A DNA stretch of 64,000 bases from JBMNIZ01 sp050951405 (GTDB lineage Bacteria > Bacillota > DULZ01), in contig JBMNIZ010000003.1 of the NCBI GenBank assembly GCA_050951405.1, positions 1 through 64,000 on the forward strand, given 5' to 3'. Shown one piece after another: positions 35,080-44,299 of this stretch; position 1 is the first letter of the stretch; every line of letters begins with the position of its first letter. Position numbers and translations under genes: made by a program. The notes beneath the pieces were generated by a model that saw only the letters and a program-made list of their open reading frames with translations, did no database searches and was not told where the DNA came from.

Positions 35080-35844
35080 TTGCCTGATTATTTTGTCATG
35101 TTAATACTAATTACAGGTATCATAGCCGGATTTTTTAATACTGTAGGTGGCGGCGGTTCATTAATTACCATGCCCATGCTGATTTTTCTGGGAATGCCCT
35201 CTGCCATGGCAAATGGCACTAACAGAATAGCATTAATAGTTCAAAACTTAGTAGCAGTAGCCAGTTTCAAAACTAAAGGATATTTTGATTTAAGGTTTGG
35301 TTTAATTCTGGGGATACCGGCAATGATGGGCTCAATTATTGGCGCCAAATTTGCAATTAATATATCAGATGAAATATTTAACAAGATACTGGCTGTAATT
35401 ATGGTGATGGTTCTAGTGATAATACTATTTGAACCACACAAAAAATTTATCACATATGAAGAGGAAATGAGTAAAGAAAAAAAATGGCTGGCAGCTATTG
35501 TGTTTTTCTTTATTGGTATTTATGGCGGTTTTATCCAGGCCGGTGTTGGTTTTATTATTATCGCCAGTTTGTCGATTTTAACGGGTTTATCACTTGTTAA
35601 GATAAATAGTTTAAAGGTGTTTGTTGTTGGTATTTATATTTTTACATCTTTAATTGTCTTTGTAGCATCAGGAAATGTAAATTGGCTGATAGGTTTTTCA
35701 CTGGCACTGGGTAATGCCATAGGTGCATGGCTTGGTAGTATTTTTGCAGTTTCAGGCGGGGATAAATGGATTAAGGTGGTTTTATCTATCTCTGTCATTG
35801 CAATGTCACTAAAACTATTGGGGATATTTGACTTATTTATATAA
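35080..35844 (+). CDS. TSUP (TauE/SafE) family permease
   Basis: 254-aa membrane protein with about eight helices and two repeated halves; the family exports or imports small sulfur-containing or organic anions. The first repeat has GFFNTVGGGGSLITMPML, the second GIYGGFIQAGVGFIII. The start TTG 35080 is chosen because AGGAGG lies at 35065-35070; a GTG at 35041 has no such site. The gene is clearly richer in A and T than its neighbours, which suggests acquisition by transfer. It has its own terminator. Confidence 0.88.
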   Translation: MPDYFVMLILITGIIAGFFNTVGGGGSLITMPMLIFLGMPSAMANGTNRIALIVQNLVAVASFKTKGYFDLRFGLILGIPAMMGSIIGAKFAINISDEIFNKILAVIMVMVLVIILFEPHKKFITYEEEMSKEKKWLAAIVFFFIGIYGGFIQAGVGFIIIASLSILTGLSLVKINSLKVFVVGIYIFTSLIVFVASGNVNWLIGFSLALGNAIGAWLGSIFAVSGGDKWIKVVLSISVIAMSLKLLGIFDLFI

Positions 35845-35889
35845 ACATTTGATGCTGGCAAATGAAGAGCAAGACCCAAACTGCAGACA

Positions 35890-35926
35890 AAAATGGCCTT
35901 TTGGAGCAAAAGAAAAAGGCCATTTT
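35890..35926. terminator. Bidirectional intrinsic terminator
   Basis: AAAATGGCCTTTT pairs with AAAAAGGCCATTTT with A/T runs on both sides. It separates the plus-strand permease from the minus-strand guaA. Confidence 0.85.
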
Positions 35927-36027
35927 CTTAATCGGAAAGCACACCCTGCAGCGGGAATGTTGGCGTGATATGCAGCCCTTGAGCAGACACCTGCAATAAG
36001 AAAATCAGGGCTACGGCCTAAATTGTA

Positions 36028-36991
36028 TTATTCCCACTCAATGGTACCCGGTGGTTTGGGAGTAAGATCATAAGCCACCCGGTTCACATGTTCCACTTCC
36101 TGCAGAATGCGAGTGGAAATGCGGGCCAGCAGATCATAGGGTATCCTGGCCCAATCTGCAGTCATAGCATCCTTGCTGTGTACCGCCCGCAAAATGATGG
36201 GATAAGAGTAAGTCCTCTTATTTGCCTTCATCCCCACGCTTTTCAAACCTGGCAGCACAGTAAAATACTGCCAAATTTCCCGATCAAGACCCGCCTTCCT
36301 GATTTCCTCCCGGAAAATAGCATCCGCTTCCCGGAGAATAGCCAGTTTTTCTCCGGTCACTTCCCCTATAATCCGGATTGCCAGACCAGGGCCGGGAAAC
36401 GGCTGCCGCCAGGTGATTTCCTCGGGTAAACCTAAGAGCTCTCCTACCTGGCGCACTTCGTCCTTATACAGGGATCGCAGGGGTTCTATCAACTGGAAAT
36501 TCAAGTCTTCCGGCAGCCCTCCCACATTGTGATGGCTCTTAATGACGGCGCTGTTTTCAGTGCCGCTTTCCACCACGTCGGGATAAATAGTGCCCTGGAC
36601 CAAAAAATCCACCTGGCCCATTTTCTCTGGCCTCTTCCTCAAAGACCCGGATGAACTCCTCACCGATAATTTTACGTTTTGCTTCCGGCTCCACCACTCC
36701 CTTCAGCTTGGCCAGAAAGCGTTTCCTGGCATCCACCTGCACTAAATTCATCTGAAAACGGCCGGCAAAGGTGGCCTCCACTTCCTCCGCTTCTCCTTTG
36801 CGCAGCAGCCCGTGATCCACAAAAACGCAGACCAAATTCCGGCCCACCGCCCGGTGGACCAAAACAGCGGCCACTGCGGAATCCACTCCGCCGCTTAAAG
36901 CACAGAGCACTTTTTTCTGCCCTACCCTTTTTCTGATTTCTTCAATTTGCTCATTGATATAGGAAGTTAAATCCCTCTTGCGCCTGTTCAC
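36028..36991 (-). CDS. guaA: GMP synthase, ATP-pyrophosphatase subunit only (frameshifted as read)
   Basis: Converts XMP to GMP. Only the ATP-PPase and C-terminal dimerisation domains are here (about 320 aa after repair): P-loop LCALSGGVDSAVAA, VFVDHGLLRKGE, the conserved GTIYPDVVESG, and the C-terminus PKPPGTIEWE. The ~190-residue N-terminal glutamine amidotransferase domain of normal bacterial GuaA is absent; hpt starts 19 bp upstream, leaving no room. The start MNRRKRDLTSYINEQIEEI sits at the domain border. The frame breaks once near 36620-36625, consistent with one extra A in a run (EEEARE then MGQVDF). It resembles the archaeal split GuaAb subunit. Confidence 0.88.
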
Positions 36992-37010
36992 TTGGCAATG
37001 CTCACCCTTT

Positions 37011-37550
37011 CTACTTCTGGTACACTTCAGGCTTTAAAACGGATATGTGAGGCAGGTGGCGGTACTGTTCCCCATAGTCCAGGCCATAGCCGACGACGAA
37101 AGCATCCGGTATGGAAAAGCCCTTATAATCCACCTGTACATCAACCAGGCGCCGTTCAGGCTTGTCCAAAAGTGTGCAGACTTTTAGACTGAGAGGATTC
37201 CTGGATTTTAAATTCTCCACAATGTATTTTAAGGTCAGTCCCGTATCCACGATATCCTCCACAATGAGGACATGCTTTTCCGAGATATTCGTCTCCAAAT
37301 CTTTCAGAATCATCACCGCTCCGGAAGATTCCGTGGCCTGCCCGTAGCTGGATACCGCCATGAAATCCAGGTGAAGAGGGATGGAAATTTTCCGCATCAG
37401 ATCAGACAGGAAAACTACCGCCCCTTTTAAGATGCCGACCAAGAGCAAGTCTTTCCCCACATAGTCCTTGGAAATCTGCTCTCCCATTTCTTGTACTTTC
37501 TGCTCCAACTCCTCTTCAGTAATGAGGATCCGTTCAATGTCTTTGTGCAT
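37011..37550 (-). CDS. hpt: Hypoxanthine phosphoribosyltransferase
   Basis: Purine salvage enzyme joining hypoxanthine or guanine to PRPP. 179 aa, normal length. The PRPP loop is VLIVEDIVDTGLTL; GILKGAVVFLSDLMR and DFMAVSSYG are family blocks. It lies 19 bp before guaA, so salvage and GMP formation are likely co-expressed. Confidence 0.95.
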   Translation of the reverse strand: MHKDIERILITEEELEQKVQEMGEQISKDYVGKDLLLVGILKGAVVFLSDLMRKISIPLHLDFMAVSSYGQATESSGAVMILKDLETNISEKHVLIVEDIVDTGLTLKYIVENLKSRNPLSLKVCTLLDKPERRLVDVQVDYKGFSIPDAFVVGYGLDYGEQYRHLPHISVLKPEVYQK

Positions 37551-37625
37551 GCCTAAGCCTCCCCGGCAAGATTTGTGAAAAGATCAGGACTCTGCCAATG
37601 ATTCATGAGTTATTACAAGGACATA

Positions 37626-38354
37626 CTAATTATTCTCCCCGGCAGCGAATGATTCCTCCACTTGCTGGACAGGTGGCTGCAAATCTATATGCTGGTTATG
37701 ATCCTTGAACTCCACCAACATCAGCATTGCATCCGTATCATTGGCCTTCAATTTGGCTTGAATCTCCGCTCTGACCAGATAAGGCCCTCTTCTTTCCACC
37801 CAAAGCCGGTAAGAAAAATCCTGCCAGTGTTTTTCCAAAAAAGAATTCCGGACCACCGGGTTGCAGGATAAAAGATGCAGCTTCATCCCATCCACTGTAT
37901 CCCGCCCGTGATATGCCAAATCGGAAACCCCGGCAAAACGAAAAGTTGCCTGAGGATTGATCTCCGTCAAAAATAAATCACCGGCAAAAACCTCGTTTTG
38001 GGGAACCGTCATCCACTTTCCATCAGGTGCCACCTGCATATAGGTTACCCGGCCAAGATGGTAAATATCTACCGGGGTTTCTTCAATGGTGCCCCAGATG
38101 TGAAAAGATCCGTCAGCCGCTCTTTCCCCTTCAATCAAGCTGATTTGACGCTGATGTTCTCCCCTTTGCAAGCACAAATCAACTTTGTAGCGGTAGCTTC
38201 TAAGCTTTTGTAAATTCTCCAGGCTTTCAGACAACAGCTTTTCCGGCACCACTTTGATCCTGGTCTCGTAATAAAAATAACCGCTGTAACCGACCAGCAG
38301 CAAAGCCAAAAGAACCAACAGGGGTTTCCAGCGCAATTTGATTACCATCAGCAT
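37626..38354 (-). CDS. Membrane-anchored hypothetical protein, LolA/LppX-like fold suspected
   Basis: 242 aa. Residues 1-27 hold a single hydrophobic segment (LLVLLALLLVGYSGYFYY) after a basic start, so the rest is probably outside the membrane. The exported part begins with SLENLQKLRSYRYKVDLCLQ, alternating strands typical of lipoprotein-carrier-like beta half-barrels, and ends acidic. No catalytic motif is seen. It stands between hpt and a UroD-family gene; the function is not known and the fold is an inference. Confidence 0.7.
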   Translation of the reverse strand: MLMVIKLRWKPLLVLLALLLVGYSGYFYYETRIKVVPEKLLSESLENLQKLRSYRYKVDLCLQRGEHQRQISLIEGERAADGSFHIWGTIEETPVDIYHLGRVTYMQVAPDGKWMTVPQNEVFAGDLFLTEINPQATFRFAGVSDLAYHGRDTVDGMKLHLLSCNPVVRNSFLEKHWQDFSYRLWVERRGPYLVRAEIQAKLKANDTDAMLMLVEFKDHNQHIDLQPPVQQVEESFAAGENN

Positions 38355-38427
38355 CAGCTCCCGCCCACTTCTCTATGGCTATTTTACTGGGAGCCGAAAA
38401 GGAATATGACTAAAGAAAGCCAAAAGC

Positions 38428-39438
38428 TTAACTGTCCGCCAAGTACATGGCCAGAATATTTTCCGGAGGCATATCGTCCGTCAACATGCCGCTGGCCGTA
38501 CTCAAAATAAAGCCTCCCCTTTCCGCAGCAGCTTCTTTTAGAACCCTCTGCACCTGTTCCCGGACTTCCCCGGGTTTCCCCTGAACCAGCAAGGCCGGAT
38601 CCATATTGCCCATCAGGCAAAGCTGCCCGCCCACTTCTTTTTTGATCCGGCCCAGTTCCATACCCGCTGCCGGCTCCAGAGAGTGAATCCCATCGAAACC
38701 GAGATTTTTGATCGCAGGCAACAGGAATTGAATGTTGCCGTCGCAATGAAGAAAGACCGGCTTGCCAAAAGGCTTCAGTTCTTTGAGCAGCTTTCCATAG
38801 ACGGGGAAAAAAACCTGTTCCAAAGTTTGCAGGGAAACCAAAGGACCCCTCTTATAAGCCAGATCATCCCCGATCATAATGCCGTGAGCCCCTGCAGCCA
38901 GGCAGCGCTTGGCCAAAGCAAGTAGAAACTCCCCGTATCTTCCTGCCAGCTCGGATAAAATGTGGGCTTCAGTCACCGTTCCCATCAAAAACTGGGGAAA
39001 AGAAAATAAAGAACCCAGCCCTTGAAAAATCCCATCCAGCAAGGCAAAAACAAAAAAATCCGTGCCATCCGCCCATTCAGCCATCTCCTGGCAGGAAAAA
39101 TCTTCAACGGCGGGAAACTGATAACTGCCCGCTTCCTGAAAGCTTTGAATAGCCGGAACCAGAGTCACCGGATGCCCATGTCTCCACTGGATGAGGCGGC
39201 CCCAAATGTCCATCTCCTTGGAGCCCTCTTCCGGCTGGACCGCCTTGGGAGACGGGGCTACCGCCAGGCAATCCATCCGCAGGCGTTCCATGACAGCTTT
39301 TTGCCGCTGAAAAAAGCTCAGGCCCGAATCCGGACACAATTTTTTTACCAGGCCGGGAGCAATCCGGAATTCCCCTCTAGGCACCCGGTCCGGCACTTGG
39401 TGCCGGATGGCCCGCAGAATGCGTTCGACAGATGTCAT
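38428..39438 (-). CDS. Uroporphyrinogen-decarboxylase-family protein
   Basis: 336 aa, COG0407 type. This superfamily includes HemE and corrinoid-dependent methyltransferases (MtaA/MtbA/CmuA). The His-x-Cys-like motif in VFLHCDGNIQFLLP and GIHSLEPAAGMELGRIK fit the zinc-site/barrel region of the methyltransferase branch more than HemE. The C-terminus LSTASGMLTDDMPPENI lacks the second metal Cys common in MtbA-like enzymes. Starts MTSVERILRAIRHQVPDRVP, a usual start for the branch. A corrinoid protein exists at 6064-6701, but the two are far apart and a link is speculative. Confidence 0.82.
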   Translation of the reverse strand: MTSVERILRAIRHQVPDRVPRGEFRIAPGLVKKLCPDSGLSFFQRQKAVMERLRMDCLAVAPSPKAVQPEEGSKEMDIWGRLIQWRHGHPVTLVPAIQSFQEAGSYQFPAVEDFSCQEMAEWADGTDFFVFALLDGIFQGLGSLFSFPQFLMGTVTEAHILSELAGRYGEFLLALAKRCLAAGAHGIMIGDDLAYKRGPLVSLQTLEQVFFPVYGKLLKELKPFGKPVFLHCDGNIQFLLPAIKNLGFDGIHSLEPAAGMELGRIKKEVGGQLCLMGNMDPALLVQGKPGEVREQVQRVLKEAAAERGGFILSTASGMLTDDMPPENILAMYLADS

Positions 39439-39457
39439 GCTCTTCTCCCCATTCCAC

Positions 39458-40423
39458 TTAAAGTCTTTTCACCGGATGATATCCAACTGTTTTCGCTGAT
39501 GGAGACGAGTGGGGAGCCGGGACCGTTTCTCTCCGAAAACTGCCGTTAGCCAGATAGACCCCAAAAAGAATGGTGCCGGCACCCACTAAATGGTAGACGG
39601 CAATGCGGTCGCCAAAAATGAAAAAAGAAAGCACCGCCGAAAACAAGGGCACCAGATTTTGAAAGGCAGCCGCTCTACCAGCCCCGATCCGGCCAACTCC
39701 TTCATACCAGAAGACGAAGCCTATCGCTGATGCAAATACCGCCAGGAAAACAACCGATAAAAGAGACGAAAGGCTTACCGCCCACCAGTCCATCCGGATC
39801 AGCTGCGGCATGGCCAAAACCAAAAAGAGTAGGCCTCCCAGCCCACAAGCATAGGTGGTAGTGAGCAGGGCGCTCCAGTATCGGGAGGTAAGCCGCCCGA
39901 CGTTGGTATAGAGCGACCAGCTGATCACTCCTCCCAGCAGAATTAAATCTCCCCGGTTAAACTCCAGACCGGACAATACCTGGAAGGAACCACGGCTGAC
40001 AATAATCGCCACACCCAGCAGTGAAATCAGGAGCCCTCCTATCTGACGCAGGCTTATTTTTTCTTTTAATAACAATCGGGAAAAAGCTACGGTCACGGCC
40101 GGACAAGCTGCAACAATCAAGGAGCCGTTGACAGGAGAAGTTAATTTTAGCCCTTGGAAGAAAAAAAGATTGTAAAAAAAGATGCCGCTGAGAGCAGCCG
40201 CTACTAAAAGGGGCCAGTCCCTAACCTTCACCAGGGCCTTCCGGCCCTCCTTCCAGGCCAGGATGGGGGCCAGGACCAGAAAAGCCATGGTAAATCTCAA
40301 GGCAGCCGCTGCCAGAGGAGTAAATTCCTGCACGGCAATTTTTGCGGCCACAAAGGCGCCCCCCCAAAAGAAAACCGCTCCAACCAGTTTGCTGTAGATC
40401 AAAAACTCACTGCGCTGATGCAA
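39458..40423 (-). CDS. EamA-family (DMT) transporter
   Basis: 321-aa drug/metabolite transporter with ten hydrophobic helices in two EamA repeats. The first repeat has FWGGAFVAAKIAVQEFTPLA and LTSPVNGSLIVAACPAVT; the second has ALLTTTYACGLGG and GAGRAAAFQNLVPLFSA. Substrate not predictable. 19 bp upstream of the UroD-family gene and probably co-transcribed with it. Confidence 0.9.
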   Translation of the reverse strand: MHQRSEFLIYSKLVGAVFFWGGAFVAAKIAVQEFTPLAAAALRFTMAFLVLAPILAWKEGRKALVKVRDWPLLVAAALSGIFFYNLFFFQGLKLTSPVNGSLIVAACPAVTVAFSRLLLKEKISLRQIGGLLISLLGVAIIVSRGSFQVLSGLEFNRGDLILLGGVISWSLYTNVGRLTSRYWSALLTTTYACGLGGLLFLVLAMPQLIRMDWWAVSLSSLLSVVFLAVFASAIGFVFWYEGVGRIGAGRAAAFQNLVPLFSAVLSFFIFGDRIAVYHLVGAGTILFGVYLANGSFRRETVPAPHSSPSAKTVGYHPVKRL

Positions 40424-40512
40424 AAAAACACCTCGACTTCCCTGATGATCTGGTTAGGAATTCTCCCCATTTGCGCTCTTTTCCTCCTTTCCTTCCCCCC
40501 TATTCCCGGAAT

Positions 40513-40552
40513 AAAAAAAGCCGCCCAAAAGTTCGCTGAACTCCTGGGCAGC
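40513..40552 (-). terminator. Intrinsic terminator of groESL
   Basis: On the minus strand GCTGCCCAGGAGTTC pairs, with G-U wobbles, with GAACTTTTGGGCGGC around an AGC loop, followed by seven T. It lies about 65 bp after the groEL stop. Confidence 0.85.
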
Positions 40553-40618
40553 CTCTTGAAAAAATTCGATCCAGTCTGGCTTGGATTTGCCCGAAAGCCG
40601 GCCTTTTCTCCCGCTGAG

Positions 40619-42235
40619 TTACATCATGGGCATGCCGCCTCCTCCCATGGGCTGATCGGCTTTCTCTTCCGGTATATCGGCAACCAAAGCTTCCGTGGTC
40701 AAGATCATGGCAGCAATGCTGGCCGCATTCTGCAGGGCGGAGCGGGTCACTTTAGCCGGATCAACGATTCCTGATGCGATCATGTCTTCATACTGGCCTG
40801 TCAAAACGTTGAAACCGATGCCTTTTTCCGCTTCTTTCACCCTTTGTGCCACTACCGAGCCTTCTTCGCCGGCATTAGAGGCAATCTGCCGGACGGGCTC
40901 TTCCAGAGCTCTCTTGATGATTTCCACTCCGGTCTTCATATCCCCTTCAACTTCAAGCTCATTCAAAGCCGGAATAATATCAACTAAAGCTGTACCGCCG
41001 CCGGCGACGATTCCTTCTTCCACTGCCGCTCGGGTGGCCGCCAAAGCGTCTTCAATGCGCAGTTTTTTCTCCTTCATTTCCGTCTCCGTGGCTGCTCCCA
41101 CTTGGATGACGGCCACGCCTCCTGCCAATTTGGCCAGGCGTTCTTGCAGCTTTTCCCGATCAAATTCGGAAGTAGATTCCTCATGCTGACGCCTGATTTG
41201 GGCCACCCTCCGCTCTATCTGCTCCTGGGAGCCCTTACCCTCAACAATAGTGGTTTCTTCTTTCCCCACAATAACCTGCCGGGCCTGACCCAGCATTTCC
41301 ATGCTGGTGTTCTCCAGCTTTAAGCCAACTTCTTCCGTAATCACCCGACCGCCGGTGAGAATAGCAATATCTTCCAACATAGCCTTCCGCCGCTCTCCGT
41401 ATCCGGGGGCTTTCACCGCCACGCAGTTAAAGACGCCCCGGATCTTGTTGACGACCAGGGTGGCCAGAGCTTCCCCTTCCACATCTTCCGCGATAAGCAA
41501 CAAAGCCCGGCCGGACTGAACAACCTGTTCCAGAATGGGTAGAATATCATTAATGGCGGAGACTTTCTTGTCTGTAATCAGAATGTAAAGATCGTTGAGC
41601 ACAGCCTCCATCTTCTCCGCATCGGTAACCATGTAAGGTGAAATATAGCCCCGATCGAATTGCATCCCTTCTACCACTTCTAAGGTGATTCCCATCCCCT
41701 GGGACTCTTCGACGGTGATCACACCATCCTTGCCGACAGTTTCCATAGCCTCGGCAATGAGTTTGCCGATCTCTTCATCATTGGCAGAAATGGAGGCAAC
41801 CTGAGCAATGGCTTCTTTGCTTTCGACGGGTTTGCTGATCTTCTTCAACTCTTCCGTGGCAGCGACCACAGCTTTTTCAATTCCTTTTTTCAAGAGCATG
41901 GGATTGGCCCCGGCGGCAACGTTTTTCAGTCCTTCCCGAACAATAGCATGGGCCAAAACGGTAGCCGTGGTAGTACCGTCCCCAGCCACATCATTGGTCT
42001 TGGTGGCCACTTCTTTCACCAATTGGGCCCCCATATTCTCCAAGGGATCTTCCAATTCAATTTCCCTTGCAATAGTCACACCATCATTGGTGATGGACGG
42101 AGAACCGAATTTCTTCTCCAGAACTGCATTCCGGCCTTTTGGCCCAAGGGTTGTCCTAACCGCTTCGGCCAAATAATTAACCCCTCTTTCCAGGGCGTAC
42201 CGGGCCTCCTCATTGTAGACAATTTGTTTAGCCAT
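40619..42235 (-). CDS. groEL: 60-kDa chaperonin GroEL
   Basis: Cytosolic folding chaperone, 538 aa, complete. Starts MAKQIVYNEEARYALERGVN; the ATP site has GPKGRNAVLEKKFGSP and GDGTTTATVLAH; EEGIVAGGGTALVD is the conserved C-terminal nucleotide contact; ends with the flexible GGGGMPMM tail. Downstream of groES by 20 bp and under the CIRCE operator. Confidence 0.98.
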   Translation of the reverse strand: MAKQIVYNEEARYALERGVNYLAEAVRTTLGPKGRNAVLEKKFGSPSITNDGVTIAREIELEDPLENMGAQLVKEVATKTNDVAGDGTTTATVLAHAIVREGLKNVAAGANPMLLKKGIEKAVVAATEELKKISKPVESKEAIAQVASISANDEEIGKLIAEAMETVGKDGVITVEESQGMGITLEVVEGMQFDRGYISPYMVTDAEKMEAVLNDLYILITDKKVSAINDILPILEQVVQSGRALLLIAEDVEGEALATLVVNKIRGVFNCVAVKAPGYGERRKAMLEDIAILTGGRVITEEVGLKLENTSMEMLGQARQVIVGKEETTIVEGKGSQEQIERRVAQIRRQHEESTSEFDREKLQERLAKLAGGVAVIQVGAATETEMKEKKLRIEDALAATRAAVEEGIVAGGGTALVDIIPALNELEVEGDMKTGVEIIKRALEEPVRQIASNAGEEGSVVAQRVKEAEKGIGFNVLTGQYEDMIASGIVDPAKVTRSALQNAASIAAMILTTEALVADIPEEKADQPMGGGGMPMM

Positions 42236-42255
42236 TATCTATTCCTCCTGAACTG

Positions 42256-42543
42256 TTATTTTACAATCGCTAAGATATCCCTCTCGCTCAAGATCAAATA
42301 CTCTTGCCCATCCATCTTTACTTCAGTTCCTGCATATTTGGAATAAATCACTCGGTCGCCCACAGCCACTTCTAAAGGAATCTTTTCTCCCTGATCGGAG
42401 AGGCGCCCGGAACCAACAGCCACCACTTCTCCTTCCTGGGGCTTTTCCTTGGCAGTATCGGGCAAGACAATACCGCCCTTGGTTTTTTCTTCCTTCTCAA
42501 GCACTTTGATGACCACACGGTCGCCTAAAGGTTGGATGTTCAT
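42256..42543 (-). CDS. groES: 10-kDa co-chaperonin GroES
   Basis: 95 aa from ATG 42543 (MNIQPLGDRVVIKVLEKEEK), preceded by AAGGAGGG; the longer frame to 42585 overlaps the CIRCE operator. Contains the mobile loop TKGGIVLPDTAKEKPQEG and the roof region. Confidence 0.98.
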   Translation of the reverse strand: MNIQPLGDRVVIKVLEKEEKTKGGIVLPDTAKEKPQEGEVVAVGSGRLSDQGEKIPLEVAVGDRVIYSKYAGTEVKMDGQEYLILSERDILAIVK

Positions 42544-42578
42544 AAAGACCCTCCTTTTTAATTGTTGGCAGCTTCTTG

Positions 42579-42605
42579 TTAGCACTCAATGGGAATGAGT
42601 GCTAA
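42579..42605 (-). promoter_or_regulatory. CIRCE operator (HrcA-binding site)
   Basis: A perfect TTAGCACTC - 9 bp - GAGTGCTAA inverted repeat directly before groES. HrcA binds CIRCE and represses groESL until heat shock. hrcA itself is not in the window. Confidence 0.97.
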
Positions 42606-42886
42606 TATACATATATAATAATAGTAATTCAGTAGCAGGAACGCAAGCTTATCTTCGGCCGCTTTTTCCCAATTTGGGCTGTTTTTCCCTGGTATTCGCC
42701 TGAAATCTCACTATTTCTCCTTCCAGCGTCCTTATTTGATCTAAGCAAGCCGAAAGGAGGTATATCCTTGAAGAAAATATTCCCTTTTTCTCGCGGAGCT
42801 ATACATCCGTGTCCATCTTTGGCCAATGATAGCCCAATCTTTTCCGTTGACCACTGCTCTCGGCAGCTGCAGTGCTCTCAAAAAAG
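42606..42886. other. Gap between groESL and the molybdenum-cofactor operon
   Basis: No convincing gene. The left part is AT-rich and should contain the minus-strand groES promoter. On the plus strand a strong AAGGAGGTAT at about 42755-42764 precedes a TTG-started frame (42768) that continues antisense through the mog gene; only its first ~40 codons are free of overlap, so a short peptide is possible but unsupported. Confidence 0.4.
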
Positions 42887-43381
42887 CTACTCTCCCCCAC
42901 ATTCCTCGGCTCTCTCTTTTAAAATATCGATTCCATGGGTTAATGAAGGTAAAATCACTTCCAGGCACTCCTTTACCGCCTTGGGACTGCCCGGCAGATT
43001 GACGATCAAGCTCTGCTTCCGAATAACGGCCGTAGCCCGGGAAAGCATCGCTTTGGGAGTAACTTTCAGACTGGCCGCCCGCATGGCTTCTCCCAGACCC
43101 GGTACCAGCTTGTCGGCCACAGCCAGAGTAGCTTCCGGAGTAACATCTCGGGGAGCAAATCCCGTACCTCCCGTGGTGAAAATCAAGTCAAGGCCCCTTT
43201 CATCCGCAAATTCCTTCAGCTTTTGTTCCAAAAAAGATCTGTCGTCGGGAACAACAGCATAAGCCTCCACTCTTCCGCCTATCCTGGCCATGAGCTCTTT
43301 AATCACGGGAGCGCTGAGATCTTCCCTTTCCCCCTTGGCTCCTTTGTCGCTGGCGGTGATGATTCCGACCCTAATCACCAT
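42887..43381 (-). CDS. mog: MogA/MoaB-family molybdopterin adenylyltransferase
   Basis: 164 aa. The family adenylylates molybdopterin before metal insertion. TTGGTGFAPRDVTPEAT is the signature; SRATAVIRKQSLIVNLPGSPKA is the second conserved block. Last gene of a minus-strand Moco operon, overlapping the MOSC gene by 11 bp. Confidence 0.93.
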   Translation of the reverse strand: MVIRVGIITASDKGAKGEREDLSAPVIKELMARIGGRVEAYAVVPDDRSFLEQKLKEFADERGLDLIFTTGGTGFAPRDVTPEATLAVADKLVPGLGEAMRAASLKVTPKAMLSRATAVIRKQSLIVNLPGSPKAVKECLEVILPSLTHGIDILKERAEECGGE

Positions 43382-43811
43382 CTATGACCTCCACCAAGTC
43401 CCCTACTTTCACCGGACCTGTTTCCAAAACCTCCACAAAAATCCCTTCCCGGGGCATGACGCAGTCTCCCGCCTGTCGGTAAATGGCGCAAGGGCTGTGG
43501 CACTCCTTGCCGATCTGGGTTACCCTCCCCCTGGCCCGGTCACCGATTTTCAAGACGGTCCCTACCGGAAGGCGAAGCAGGTCAATGCCTTCGGTGGTCA
43601 AATTCTCGGCAAAATCTCCTGGCCCCACATCCAGCCCTTTCTGCCGCATTTTTTCAATGCTTTCCATGGCCAGAAGACTCACCTGCCGGTGCCAGGCGCC
43701 TGCATGAGCATCCCCTTCCAGACCGCATCCCTTGACCAGTTTACCCTGGCCTATATTTTTTTTCCTTTGTCCCTTTCTTTCACTGATACAAACGGCCACT
43801 ATTTTTCCCAT
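43371..43811 (-). CDS. MOSC-domain protein
   Basis: 146 aa, a stand-alone MOSC domain (the C-terminal domain of molybdenum-cofactor sulfurases). GLEGDAHAGAWHRQVSLL and the conserved Cys in GKECHSPCAIY are typical. Stand-alone MOSC proteins in Moco operons are thought to carry or deliver sulfur or the cofactor; the exact role is unknown. Overlaps moaC by 13 bp. Confidence 0.92.
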   Translation of the reverse strand: MGKIVAVCISERKGQRKKNIGQGKLVKGCGLEGDAHAGAWHRQVSLLAMESIEKMRQKGLDVGPGDFAENLTTEGIDLLRLPVGTVLKIGDRARGRVTQIGKECHSPCAIYRQAGDCVMPREGIFVEVLETGPVKVGDLVEVIDGD

Positions 43812-44296
43812 GGAGTCTCCCCCTCCCGCTTGAATTCGCCCCTTTGGCCGCCCCGTTTCCGGATCAAACGAATATCGCCGATAACCATGCTCCGATCAAC
43901 CGCTTTGCACATATCGTAAATAGTCAAAAGAGCCGCGCTGACCGCAGTCAGCGCTTCCATCTCCACTCCTGTCCGGCCTGTGGTGCGAATAGCAGCCTCC
44001 ACTTCCACCCGTTTTTTTTCCTCGTCAAGCCGAAAATCCACCCTGCTGCCGGTCAGAAGCAGGGGATGACAGAGGGGGATGAGCTCAGCAGTCCGTTTTG
44101 CCGCCATAATCCCTGCCAGCCGGGCTACCGCAAAAACATCTCCTTTGGGATTCTCGCCCCTTCGGAGCAGGGCCAGGGTGCTTGCTTCCATTTCAATATG
44201 GCCCCGGGCCACCGCTTCCCTCTCGGTTTCCTCCTTGGACCCCACATCCACCATCCGGGCTCTTCCTTCTTGGTCTAAATGAGTCAACTCTCCCAT
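43799..44296 (-). CDS. moaC: Cyclic pyranopterin monophosphate synthase MoaC
   Basis: 165 aa. Converts the MoaA product to cyclic pyranopterin monophosphate. Motifs: ARMVDVGSKEETEREAVA, LIPLCHPL (His/Cys of the active site), TGRTGVEMEALTAVS and the KAVD catalytic region (YDMCKAVDRSM). 3 bp after moaA. Confidence 0.97.
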   Translation of the reverse strand: MGELTHLDQEGRARMVDVGSKEETEREAVARGHIEMEASTLALLRRGENPKGDVFAVARLAGIMAAKRTAELIPLCHPLLLTGSRVDFRLDEEKKRVEVEAAIRTTGRTGVEMEALTAVSAALLTIYDMCKAVDRSMVIGDIRLIRKRGGQRGEFKREGETPWEK

Positions 44297-44299
44297 GAG

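Noticed and set aside
42768..43262. Plus-strand ORF of 164 codons behind a strong AAGGAGG
   Set aside because: Most of it is antisense to mog, and the residues look like a shadow (Ser/Pro/Cys-rich). Only a short peptide before 42886 could be real.
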